Positions 39,090 to 46,881 of a stretch of 64,000 nt of DNA are shown here, in pieces. A program made the position numbers and the translations under genes. The stretch spans positions 310,001 through 374,000 of the forward strand of contig NZ_SACQ01000001.1 in the NCBI RefSeq assembly GCF_004005935.1. The letters run 5' to 3'. The DNA is from Neptunomonas marina. Its GTDB lineage: Bacteria; Pseudomonadota; Gammaproteobacteria; Pseudomonadales; Balneatricaceae. The notes under the pieces are model-generated. The model ran no database searches and was not told where the DNA came from. It was given only the letters and a program-made list of their open reading frames with translations. How positions within the stretch are numbered: position 1 is the stretch's first letter; every line of letters starts with the position of its first letter.

Positions 39090-41954
39090 TTACTTGTCTA
39101 TCACCGCGACGCGAATGGCATCCATTCGCAGCTTGGCCCCTTGCAGGTGGCTGAGAATATCATCGCGGGCGGTACTCAGCTGCATGACCTCCTCCTCGCG
39201 AATAGAAGGGTTCACCGCACGTAGCGCTTCGAGGCGCTCAAGCTCATCGTCCAGTTCAGCCGTTGCTTTTGCTACGGCGCTGTCGATTAAGCTTTGCTGC
39301 TGTTTAGCTGCGGTGCGCTCAACATTTTCAAGCACTTGAGTGATCTCAGCGCGGGCATGGCGGATAAGGTTCTGCGCTACACGGCGCTTCACGCGCTCGC
39401 CTAGTTTATTAAGATGGGCATCGGTCACAATGGCGGATAGATCGTTGCCGTTACTGTCGAACAATACCCGTACCGTTGCTTGCGGCTGGTAGCGCTGTAC
39501 GTTCAAGTGGCGCGGTGCCGCACAGTAGAGCACAAAAATTGCTTCAACTAGCAGAGTGCCTGGCTGTAGCGGCGGCAGTTTGAGGGTTGTAACAGCAACG
39601 TTGCCAAACTCGCTGCCGGTGATCATCTCCATGGCACCGGTGACCATGGGGTGTTCCCACGAGAGGAACTGCAAATCTTCGCGGCTTAACGCCTCTTCAC
39701 GGGAGTAGGTGGCGCTGCAGCCCTCATCCGCGAGGGCAGGGAAACGATGCTGAATCATCTGGTCGGTTGGTTGCAAAATCACGGAGTGCTCACCGTTTTC
39801 CTGCATATCGACACCGAACTGATCGAACACAAACTCCATATAGGCTTTGAGGTCTGCTTGGTCTTCATACTCCGCCACGGACGCGACATAGTGGTCCGCG
39901 TCTGGATAGCGGCAAGAGCTCATCTCAAGCAGGCGGTCGCGGCCATCTTGCAACTCCTGTTGAATGGCATCAGCCGCGGCGCGGGAGTCGTTTATCAAGG
40001 TTTGGAATGTTGCCTCGTCAGCGCCGTCACGGATCAACATCTCAAGGCTTTCAGAGAACTGCTCGAACAGCTGTTGTCCGGCAGGGCAGGTATGGCGGAA
40101 TGCGTTGATACCCTCGTCAAACCAACGTAGCAAAACGGCTTGTGCGCTATCGCTGTAGAAGGGTACATGGATCTGCACATCATGCTGTTGCCCGATGCGG
40201 TCCAAACGGCCAATGCGCTGTTCGAGAAGGTCTGGATTGAGAGGGAGATCAAACATGATCAGGTGTTGGGCAAACTGGAAGTTGCGGCCCTCACTGCCGA
40301 TCTCGGAACACACAAGTAGCTGAGCATAGTCTTCGTCATCGGCGAAGTAAGCGGCTGCGCGGTCGCGGTTGATAAGCGTCATTTTTTCGTGGAAAACGGC
40401 GCTGCGTACGCCTTGGCGCAGGCGCAAATACTCTTCTAGCTGTTGAGCAGTGTCAGCATTGGCACAGATGAGTAGCGCTTTTTCAAGACGGTGCTGCTTA
40501 AGCCACTCGGTCAACCAAGCGACCCGTGAATCTTGCTCTAGCCAGTCTTCGCCAAGGGCTTTTTCAGGATGCAGCAGGTGGCTGAGCGGCGCATCTTCTG
40601 GTAGCTCCTCCAATAAAGGCGGTTTCTCCAGCAGGTAGGGGTTCAGAATCCGTGTTGGGAAGCCCTTTACAGCATCACGTGTGTTACGGAACAACACGCG
40701 ACCCGTACCGTGGCGATCCAGCAGGTGATTAACGCAGCTTGCAAGTGCCTCGTTATCACCTTGATTGACTTGAGCGATAAGGTCTGCGGCCGTCGTTGTA
40801 CCGAGATAGTCGTTCAGCTGCTGCTGTAGGTCGGTGCTTTGTTGCAGTGCTTTGATGCCGTCGCTGGCAATCAACTGCTGCACGAGTTGGTTGACCTCTG
40901 CATAGTGCGACTGTTCTTCACGGAACTGCTCAAGCGAGCTGTAGCGATCAGGGTCGAGCAGGCGTAAACGTGCGAAGTGGCTTTCAAGGCCCAGTTGCTC
41001 AGGGGTTGCCGTGAGCAGGAGCAAGCTTGGAATCTGCTGTGCGAGCGCTTCAAAGGTCTGGTAAAGCGTACTCGGTGCCTCTTCACTCCATACCAAGTGG
41101 TGGGCCTCATCAACAATCAGCATGTCCCAATCACAGGCGAGGATCTGCTCCATACGGCTGGCGTTGTCGTTGATGAAGTTCTGGCCGCAGAGAATTAACT
41201 GTGCTGATTCAAACGGGTTGTCAGTACCGGATAGCTCCATCGCCGTGCAACGTAGCTCATCCATAATGCTGAACTGCAAATTGAAACGGCGCATCATCTC
41301 AATCAACCACTGGTAGATCAGGCTGTCTGGTACAGCGATCAGAACGCGTTTTGCTCGTCCGGTGATCAATTGGTGGTGCAGTATCAGGCCTGCTTCAATT
41401 GTTTTACCCAGTCCGACCTCATCGGCCAGCAATACACGAGGTGCGAAGCGGTTAGCGACCTCATGAGCGATATAGTATTGGTGCGGCAGCAGTTGAACAC
41501 GTCCACCGGCAAGTCCATATGTTGGCGACTGTTGCTGGCGATGGTGGTGCTGGAGGGTGTCTAAGCGCAAGCGGTATCGGCTGGACTTGTCAATTTGACC
41601 GGCGAAGAGGCGGTCTTGTGGGCGGCTGAACTGAACCGCACTATCGAGTTCTACCTCAGGGACGATCACTTCATTGTCGTCTTGGTCAACGCCAAAGTAG
41701 ATCAAGCAACCATTCTGTTCGTGCCGGTCTTTTATCTCAAAGGAGACGCCATCTTTCGTGCGAGCTTGCTCGCCGATGGGGTACTCAACTCTGCTGACGG
41801 GGGCGTTATCGATTGCGTAGGTGCGCTCTTCGTCGGCTGCAGGAAACTGCATAGTGACGCGGCGATTGAGGTTTTCTACCACAATACCTAGGCCTAGTTC
41901 TGCTTCGGTATTACTGATCCAGCGTTGGCCGGTGATGAACTCTGTAGCTGCCAA
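39090..41954 (-). CDS. rapA: RNA polymerase-associated ATPase RapA
   Basis: Swi2/Snf2 ATPase that recycles RNA polymerase. 954 residues: N-terminal Tudor-like domains (FITGQRWISNTEAELGLGIV), Walker A LLADEVGLGKTIEAGLI, DEAH box MLIVDEAHHLVW, helicase C-terminal SEIGSEGRNFQFAQHLI and QRIGRLDRIGQ, and the RapA C-terminal domain. Divergent from nikR across a 255-bp gap. Confidence 0.96.
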   Translation of the reverse strand: MAATEFITGQRWISNTEAELGLGIVVENLNRRVTMQFPAADEERTYAIDNAPVSRVEYPIGEQARTKDGVSFEIKDRHEQNGCLIYFGVDQDDNEVIVPEVELDSAVQFSRPQDRLFAGQIDKSSRYRLRLDTLQHHHRQQQSPTYGLAGGRVQLLPHQYYIAHEVANRFAPRVLLADEVGLGKTIEAGLILHHQLITGRAKRVLIAVPDSLIYQWLIEMMRRFNLQFSIMDELRCTAMELSGTDNPFESAQLILCGQNFINDNASRMEQILACDWDMLIVDEAHHLVWSEEAPSTLYQTFEALAQQIPSLLLLTATPEQLGLESHFARLRLLDPDRYSSLEQFREEQSHYAEVNQLVQQLIASDGIKALQQSTDLQQQLNDYLGTTTAADLIAQVNQGDNEALASCVNHLLDRHGTGRVLFRNTRDAVKGFPTRILNPYLLEKPPLLEELPEDAPLSHLLHPEKALGEDWLEQDSRVAWLTEWLKQHRLEKALLICANADTAQQLEEYLRLRQGVRSAVFHEKMTLINRDRAAAYFADDEDYAQLLVCSEIGSEGRNFQFAQHLIMFDLPLNPDLLEQRIGRLDRIGQQHDVQIHVPFYSDSAQAVLLRWFDEGINAFRHTCPAGQQLFEQFSESLEMLIRDGADEATFQTLINDSRAAADAIQQELQDGRDRLLEMSSCRYPDADHYVASVAEYEDQADLKAYMEFVFDQFGVDMQENGEHSVILQPTDQMIQHRFPALADEGCSATYSREEALSREDLQFLSWEHPMVTGAMEMITGSEFGNVAVTTLKLPPLQPGTLLVEAIFVLYCAAPRHLNVQRYQPQATVRVLFDSNGNDLSAIVTDAHLNKLGERVKRRVAQNLIRHARAEITQVLENVERTAAKQQQSLIDSAVAKATAELDDELERLEALRAVNPSIREEEVMQLSTARDDILSHLQGAKLRMDAIRVAVIDK

Positions 41955-42060
41955 ATCGGACTTCTCTTCTCTTGCCTGTCTGAAAGGTCGTGCATGATAG
42001 GAGTTTAGCTAAAATGTTTAAAGGTTTGGGGCTTAATTTGGCAAAATTTCGGCTTTGCGT

Positions 42061-42085
42061 CAGGCTTTATATTGAATAAAGCCTG
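42061..42085. repeat. Perfect 10-bp inverted repeat between rapA and nikR
   Basis: CAGGCTTTAT and ATAAAGCCTG separated by 5 nt. There is no T tract on either strand, and it lies between divergent genes, so an operator or leader hairpin is more likely than a terminator. It does not resemble the NikR box at 44947. Confidence 0.55.
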
Positions 42086-42209
42086 ATTACCTTTGATAAG
42101 GTGTTGATGCTCAAAGCGCTTGCCGTGTCAGCGGCATAGTGGCTTGGTTACAATAAAGAGGCCCGGCATATTTTAAAACCGGAAACCAGACAAGATCTAA
42201 GGGGGAGTT

Positions 42210-42668
42210 GTGGAGAGAATATCAGTATCGTTGGATGAGTCGTTGGTGGCTCAGTTCGAACAGTTTTTACAAGCCAAGGGATACTCGAACCGTTCAGAAG
42301 CGATACGTGATCTTATCCGTGAAAAGCTGGAAGCGGAGCGGGCCGAGCATAGCGCTGAAAGCTATTGTGTCGGCACGTTGACTTACGTTTATAACCATGA
42401 GGAGCGTGAATTAGCACGGCGCTTAACACTCGCTCAGCATGCGCATCATGACCTCTCGGTATCCACGCTCCATGTTCACCTTGATCACGATAACTGTCTT
42501 GAGACGGTGGTACTGAAAGGCGTAGTTGAGCAGGTGCAGGCCTTCGCGAATAGCATTACGTCTCAGCCTGGTGTGCGGCATGGACAGTTGAACATCATCC
42601 CGGTAGATATGGCCGCGGATGCGCACCAGCATGGTGCTGAACATACGCATATTCGGCCTCAGACGTAA
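42210..42668 (+). CDS. nikR: Nickel-responsive regulator NikR
   Basis: Ribbon-helix-helix repressor that binds operators when loaded with Ni(II). 152 residues. The N-terminal RHH domain is RISVSLDESLVAQFEQFL; the ACT-like domain keeps the four square-planar nickel ligands, His77, His88, His90 and Cys96 (LHVHLDHDNC), each one residue later than in E. coli. The C-terminal tail has extra His (HQHGAEHTH). GTG start behind AAGGGGGAG. The likely target operon begins at 44998. Confidence 0.94.
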   Translation: MERISVSLDESLVAQFEQFLQAKGYSNRSEAIRDLIREKLEAERAEHSAESYCVGTLTYVYNHEERELARRLTLAQHAHHDLSVSTLHVHLDHDNCLETVVLKGVVEQVQAFANSITSQPGVRHGQLNIIPVDMAADAHQHGAEHTHIRPQT

Positions 42669-42681
42669 TACTCAGTAAGCT

Positions 42682-43293
42682 CTAGGATGGGTTGTAGATC
42701 CGGTTGAAGTGTGGCGCTAGCAGATGACGCTTTTGTGCCACCCAAATAAGCACAGGTATCAATATCGGTAATATTAGTGTGCAGACTTGGTAGAGCAGCG
42801 CGACGGTATTTATGTTCAGAAAGAGACTGCCTTGTGACTCCACAACATTCTGAGGGCCTAAGCCGACCATCAGCGTTTTTAATGCCAGTATCGCCACACT
42901 GATCACAAATACGGCGTAAAGCGCAGCGATCCCCTCAAGAAGGTGCTCTAGGGAGAAGTTGCCAGGAGCTGCAAAGGTCAAAGCACAGAAAAACGGCAGA
43001 GAAAAGGAGAGAATTTGAGTATTGAACTCAAATGCTAAATAGTTCTTCGCCGCTTGAGCACTCATCAGTTGTCCGTTGAACTCACCTAGCGTACTAAAAA
43101 CCAGTCCAGTGGCGCCTTTTTGTTGCAGGAGATGGAAAGAGTCTGGCAGCCACCATGCCAGTAACCACTCACTTGCAGAGAGAGCGGGTGAGGCTAGCCA
43201 GCCGCTCAATGACCACCAAAGCGCAAAGCAGATCGCTAGCATTGGAAAAAGCAGCAATACAAAACGGCGTAGATTGAGAGGTTGCTGGCTCAT
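42682..43293 (-). CDS. Exosortase-associated membrane protein
   Basis: 203 residues from the ATG at 43293, which overlaps the exosortase stop as ATGA; the longer open frame would run into the exosortase gene. Hydrophobic segments near residues 8-30, 95-115, 120-145 and 165-190, short loops, no catalytic motif that I recognise. Position, size and tight coupling resemble the unnamed membrane partner encoded beside XrtH exosortases. A structural or chaperone role for the exosortase is inference. Confidence 0.72.
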   Translation of the reverse strand: MSQQPLNLRRFVLLLFPMLAICFALWWSLSGWLASPALSASEWLLAWWLPDSFHLLQQKGATGLVFSTLGEFNGQLMSAQAAKNYLAFEFNTQILSFSLPFFCALTFAAPGNFSLEHLLEGIAALYAVFVISVAILALKTLMVGLGPQNVVESQGSLFLNINTVALLYQVCTLILPILIPVLIWVAQKRHLLAPHFNRIYNPS

Positions 43294-43796
43294 GCGGCAG
43301 CCTCGTTTGTCTGCGGTGATTGGCGGTTTAAGTAGTTCAGCCAAACAAGGAACACGATAAGAACATCCACCATGATCAATACAGGCCAGATGTATAAATG
43401 TGCCCACTCAAACGCTGCAAAGCTCCATTGCCCTAAATAGTAGAGACTAATGATGCGCGCGATGTTGAGCACCTGAATCGCCAATGATCCGAGGATAATT
43501 GCGGCAACTTTCTGTTTGACGGTTGCAGGAAACGCAATTACCGCAGCGGCGAGCATAATGATCGCCTCCACTCCATTGCAGCCTGATTCGATCGAGACGG
43601 CAAAGCCGTTAACCTTATTTTGGATGATTTTGCCAAAGGAGATCGCTGTGTCATCAAAGGGGGCAATGATGGCGGAACTCACTTCAGCGAGGAAAAAGGT
43701 GAAAGGCTGGACAACGGCCTTCTGTACTGGGTTAAGCATCTCAATGCCAAACAGCACAAAAAGTACTGTAAGAAAGATGCCGGCGAAACGTAGCAT
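43290..43796 (-). CDS. xrtH: Exosortase, compact XrtH-like type
   Basis: Integral membrane transpeptidase-like enzyme that recognises PEP-CTERM-type tails on the periplasmic side of the inner membrane. Only 168 residues, about half the length of the EpsH-type exosortases. The catalytic triad is visible: Cys73 in ESGCNGVEA, Arg114 in NIARIISLYYLG and His133 in EWAHLYIWP. About five membrane helices. Followed by the overlapping membrane partner gene. The XrtH label is based on size and gene pairing; another small exosortase subfamily is possible. Confidence 0.85.
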   Translation of the reverse strand: MLRFAGIFLTVLFVLFGIEMLNPVQKAVVQPFTFFLAEVSSAIIAPFDDTAISFGKIIQNKVNGFAVSIESGCNGVEAIIMLAAAVIAFPATVKQKVAAIILGSLAIQVLNIARIISLYYLGQWSFAAFEWAHLYIWPVLIMVDVLIVFLVWLNYLNRQSPQTNEAAA

Positions 43797-43871
43797 ACTA
43801 ATAACGATCCATGACTAGTTGTATCCGTGGCCGTTAACTATATACCGTGCTGCCCGAGGGGTGAATAGCGA

Positions 43872-43907
43872 TAAAACCGCTAACTATGAATATCAGTTAG
43901 CGGTTTC
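43872..43907 (-). terminator. Terminator after the DUF1194 sorting-substrate gene
   Basis: Perfect 12-bp stem AAACCGCTAACT / AGTTAGCGGTTT with a 9-nt loop and TTTTAT after it on the minus strand. It separates the substrate gene from the exosortase gene, so most transcripts of the substrate should end here. Confidence 0.85.
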
Positions 43908-43918
43908 GTCATTTGCTG

Positions 43919-44677
43919 TTACGCGCGACGCTTACGAGCCGCTGCACCAGCACCGATTAGGCCGATTGCCAATAGGGCAAGAGATGATGGGGTTGGAACA
44001 TCTTTGGGCACAGAAATCTCACGTACGAGTTTACGCTCGATACCCGAAGTGAAGTCAGCGAACGTTGACGCGTTGATCTGGAAAGCGCCAACACCACCAA
44101 TAACGTTAGCATCGTAGAAGTTTTGTAAGGATGTGGAGGTGCCGATCGTAATACCGTTAATGGTATCGATGCCGGCTGCCAGCGCATTATCTCGCGCGGT
44201 GCTGGTTAGGCTGGCGCTTGATGTACCATCGCCTGAGATGTCCATCACTTGGCGGTTGCTATCGAAGCCGTTATCAACGAACTGATTTACACCGAAATCA
44301 ATAGCTCCGTAAATACTCGTGCTGTTGTTAAAAGCACGTGTTACACCGGCAAGCGCGTCGGCGAAGGCGTTTGCGCTGGCGGCGCTGTTGATCTCAAACC
44401 AGTTGACCTGTACTTGTTGAAGGCTGGTGCTTGACCACTCGATATACTGAACGGCTATTGAGCCGATGTTACCGTTCATGATTGCGTCGTGTACGTTTGC
44501 TGAGCGGAACGCTTGCTCATAGCCCTGCAGCTGCAGGCTGTATTCGGTCGAGCTAACACTGCCGGAAACGTCGGCAAGAAGCTGAAGCTCTAAGTCAACT
44601 TGAATATCCATCAGAGCCGCATTCGCGCTGCTGGCTGCTGCCATTATTGCTAAACCTGCGATCGCTTTCTTAAGCAT
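43919..44677 (-). CDS. DUF1194 (vWA-like) protein with PEP-CTERM-type sorting tail
   Basis: 252-residue secreted protein and likely exosortase substrate. Signal peptide residues 1-20 (SSANA-AL). A von Willebrand A-like DUF1194 domain follows, with MIDAS-type DVSGSVS (Asp36, Ser38, Ser40), VQYIEWSS, QVMDISGDG and a closing DFTSGIERKLVREI. Residues 227-252 form a tripartite sorting tail: VPTPSS, a hydrophobic helix, then ARKRRA. GAGGA lies 6 nt before the ATG. A sigma-54-like promoter is upstream and a terminator directly downstream. Biological role unknown; a metal-dependent surface adhesin is one possibility. Confidence 0.9.
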   Translation of the reverse strand: MLKKAIAGLAIMAAASSANAALMDIQVDLELQLLADVSGSVSSTEYSLQLQGYEQAFRSANVHDAIMNGNIGSIAVQYIEWSSTSLQQVQVNWFEINSAASANAFADALAGVTRAFNNSTSIYGAIDFGVNQFVDNGFDSNRQVMDISGDGTSSASLTSTARDNALAAGIDTINGITIGTSTSLQNFYDANVIGGVGAFQINASTFADFTSGIERKLVREISVPKDVPTPSSLALLAIGLIGAGAAARKRRA

Positions 44678-44736
44678 GCTAAGTCCTCACTTCCTTAATT
44701 CGTTGGTATAGGTACAAGTTAATTGATGAAGTTATA

Positions 44737-44752
44737 AGCACGTACCGTTCCA
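44737..44752 (-). promoter_or_regulatory. Sigma-54-like (-24/-12) promoter of the DUF1194 gene
   Basis: Minus strand reads TGGAACGGTACGTGCT. Ten of the twelve defined positions of TGGCACG-N4-TTGCW match, including the invariant GG and GC with 10 bp between them. The predicted start is about 48 nt before the ATG. Confidence 0.55.
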
Positions 44753-44935
44753 TGTTTGTTAACTGCATGAAAATTAATACATTTATTTTGTTTTGTGTGT
44801 TTTTTGTCTCTTTGTGGTAACTATTTTGTAAATTTTATCGACATCACTATTAATAGTATTTGCTGAGATTTGGCTAACTCATATTAGGGGTGAACTCTGG
44901 TGCTTTTATCTTTGGAAGATGTTCGTTCCAAATAG

Positions 44936-44944
44936 TGATATAGT
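44936..44944 (+). promoter_or_regulatory. Extended -10 promoter of the nik operon
   Basis: TGATATAGT is an extended -10 element (TG-n-TATAGT). The NikR-type inverted repeat begins 3 bp downstream, over the expected start of transcription. No good -35 was found. Confidence 0.5.
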
Positions 44945-44946
44945 CG

Positions 44947-44973
44947 GTATTACGAATTAAGAAATCGTAATAC
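44947..44973 (+). promoter_or_regulatory. NikR operator before nikK
   Basis: Perfect inverted repeat GTATTACGA / TCGTAATAC with a 9-nt spacer, i.e. GTATTAC-N13-GTAATAC. The architecture resembles known NikR sites (GTATGA-N16-TCATAC in E. coli; GTGTTAC-N13/14-GTAACAC types elsewhere). It ends 24 nt before the nikK ATG and covers the likely +1, fitting Ni-dependent repression. Confidence 0.75.
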
Positions 44974-44997
44974 GATAAAGCTTTTAAGGAGTTAGTT

Positions 44998-45756
44998 ATG
45001 CGCGGGCAAGTGATCGCAGCGTTATTGTTCAGTCTATTACCTCTGTCATCGGTTTATGGCCACTTTCAAGAACTGATACCCTCATCGGAAGCTGTGCACT
45101 CTCCCGCTGAAGCAACATTGAACTTCGATATCCAATTTACCCATCCGATGGCGCGTGGCCCTGTTATGACCATGCAGCCTCCAGAAGCGTTCGGGGTGGT
45201 CACAGCCAGTGGCCAAACTGACCTGCTGCCGGCATTAAAGGCGCAACCGAGTGGACGCTTCAGTGCGGAGTATCAAATTAAGTCACCCGGTGACCACCTC
45301 TTTTACCTAACACCTGCACCCTACTGGGAGCCAGAAGAGGGCGTCATGATCCAACACTTTACGAAAGTGGTTGTCGATGCTTTTGGTGGCGAGCCTGCGT
45401 GGGACCAATTGGTGGGTTTACCTGTTGAGATTGAGCCGCTAACACGCCCCTACGGCATCTGGCAGGGTAATCTCTTTCAGGGGATCGTTAAGAAAAATGG
45501 GCAGCCGGTGCCTTTTGCTGAAGTCGAAGTGGAGTGGCGCAATGATGGTTCTATTTCATCAGTGCAGGACCCATACGTAACGCAAGTGGTGAAGGCTGAT
45601 GGCAATGGTGTGTTTAGTTATGTGATGCCTAAATCCGGCTGGTGGGGCTTTGCGGCTTTAATAACTGCGGACAAACCGATGCGAAATCCAGAGGGGGTTG
45701 ATGTCCCTGTGGAGCAGGGCGCGTTGATCTGGATTTTTGCTAAACCTATGCAGTAG
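44998..45756 (+). CDS. nikK: Nickel transport accessory protein NikK (DUF4198)
   Basis: Secreted auxiliary component of the ECF-type nickel transporter. 252 residues: signal peptide 1-21 (SSVYG-HF), leaving His22 at the mature N terminus, then a DUF4198 beta-sandwich (DIQFTHPMARGPVM, HLFYLTPAPYWEP, GKFVYV-like end WWGFAALITADKPM). Probably passes Ni(II) to NikM. First gene behind the NikR box; AAGGAG precedes the ATG. Confidence 0.88.
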   Translation: MRGQVIAALLFSLLPLSSVYGHFQELIPSSEAVHSPAEATLNFDIQFTHPMARGPVMTMQPPEAFGVVTASGQTDLLPALKAQPSGRFSAEYQIKSPGDHLFYLTPAPYWEPEEGVMIQHFTKVVVDAFGGEPAWDQLVGLPVEIEPLTRPYGIWQGNLFQGIVKKNGQPVPFAEVEVEWRNDGSISSVQDPYVTQVVKADGNGVFSYVMPKSGWWGFAALITADKPMRNPEGVDVPVEQGALIWIFAKPMQ

Positions 45757-45766
45757 GGTTGCTACG

Positions 45767-46366
45767 ATGGCTCATATTCCTGATGGCATCTTATCGCTAC
45801 CGGTGGTGGCTGGTGGAGCGGCGGCTTGCGGGGCGGCCCTGTGGGTCTCTTTGCGGCGCCTTGCCTCAGAAAAAGTCCCGCACGCAGCGGTACTCGGTGC
45901 GGCTTTTTTTGTCAGTTCAACTATCAGCTTTCCAGTAGGCCCTAGTAGTGTTCACTTAATGCTGAGTTGTGTGATGGGGATTTTGCTTGGTAGCGCAGTC
46001 ATTCCGGCACTGTTCGTCGCACTGCTGTTGCAGAGTATCTTTTTTGGCTTAGGCGGCTTGTTGGCGTTGGGTGTAAACACAATCAATATTGCTGTACCGG
46101 CGTTGTTCGCAGGTAGTGCATTCTATTGGCTGAAAGGGAGAGTATCTGAAAATGCGCGTGCGCTTTTGGCCGCACCGTTAGCAGCCATGGCCGTGATCTC
46201 AACCGGAGCGTTGGTGTTCTTCTCACTCTTGTTGTCCGGGAGCGAATATCTGCCGGCTGCCGCTGTCATGATGGCTACATACCTACCCCTAGCGTTGCTT
46301 GAAGCCGTTATTGCCGTTGTTATTATCCGATTCCTGATGAAGGTGGCACCCGAATGGTTAGACTGA
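45767..46366 (+). CDS. nikM: Nickel ECF transporter substrate-binding membrane subunit NikM (CbiM family)
   Basis: S component that binds the metal. 199 residues, six or so membrane helices, FPVGPSSVHLMLSCVMG with the conserved metal-site His, and the N-terminal loop IPDGILS. It begins M-A-H-I-P-D-G rather than M-H-I, one residue longer than usual; after Met removal the His would again be second. The ATG at 45767 is supported by this motif over an upstream ATG in nikK. Confidence 0.92.
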   Translation: MAHIPDGILSLPVVAGGAAACGAALWVSLRRLASEKVPHAAVLGAAFFVSSTISFPVGPSSVHLMLSCVMGILLGSAVIPALFVALLLQSIFFGLGGLLALGVNTINIAVPALFAGSAFYWLKGRVSENARALLAAPLAAMAVISTGALVFFSLLLSGSEYLPAAAVMMATYLPLALLEAVIAVVIIRFLMKVAPEWLD

Positions 46367-46881
46367 GCCGGTACATACTCCCGCTTTTGTGCGCTTTTTG
46401 CCTTGCGCCCTACGCGGCGGCACACAGCTTAAAGCTGTTTGTTCAAGAGAGTCATGATCGACTCAGTGGTCATGTTTATTTTAGTGGTGGAATCCCCGCT
46501 CAGCAGGCACTCGTGGCACTGCATAATGACGATGGGCAGGTACTTATGCAGGTCTCTGCGGATCAGCAGGGGCGCTTTGAACTACCAAGGTCGGCGAACA
46601 GCGCGACATGGGTTATCGCGAACTCGCAAGATGGTCACATCGTGAAATGGCCGCTCCAAGCTGTAGAAACGGCTAAACCTGCTGCTGAGGCTATGCCCGG
46701 TACCACTGATGCGCAGGCGCTCGAACGCATCGTGCGCGATGCAGTTGCGAAAGAGGTCGCACCGTTAAAACTCGCTTTGCAGCAACAGCAAGATCGCGCC
46801 AAATTGAGCGATCTGTTAGGTGGCGTTGGGATTATTTTCGGCCTGGCAGGTGTTTATCTCTGGTGGCGTTCAAGGCAATGA
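46354..46881 (+). CDS. nikL: Nickel transport accessory protein NikL
   Basis: 175 residues: signal peptide 1-22 (YAAA-HS), again exposing a His at the mature N terminus, a small beta-domain (VYFSGGIPAQQALVALHND), an alpha-helical linker and a C-terminal membrane helix (LGGVGIIFGLAGVYLWW) with RSRQ at the end. It fits the NikL/NikN-like component of nikKMLQO systems. Overlaps nikM by 13 nt and nikQ by 4 nt (ATGA). Confidence 0.85.
   Translation: MVRLSRYILPLLCAFCLAPYAAAHSLKLFVQESHDRLSGHVYFSGGIPAQQALVALHNDDGQVLMQVSADQQGRFELPRSANSATWVIANSQDGHIVKWPLQAVETAKPAAEAMPGTTDAQALERIVRDAVAKEVAPLKLALQQQQDRAKLSDLLGGVGIIFGLAGVYLWWRSRQ

Larger units (their letters stand above)
44678..44997. other. 320-bp divergent regulatory region
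   Basis: AT-rich non-coding DNA between the DUF1194 gene (minus) and nikK (plus). It contains a sigma-54-like promoter at 44737-44752 (minus), a 12-bp palindrome ACTATTAATAGT at 44846-44857 about 100 bp upstream of that promoter, an inverted repeat TTTGGAA-N8-TTCCAAA at 44911-44932, and the nik promoter with the NikR box at 44936-44973. No gene was seen in it. Confidence 0.7.

Noticed and set aside
42682-43407. Longer 241-codon version of the exosortase-associated protein
   Set aside because: The extra 38 codons lie within the exosortase gene; the ATG at 43293 with an ATGA overlap is the natural start.
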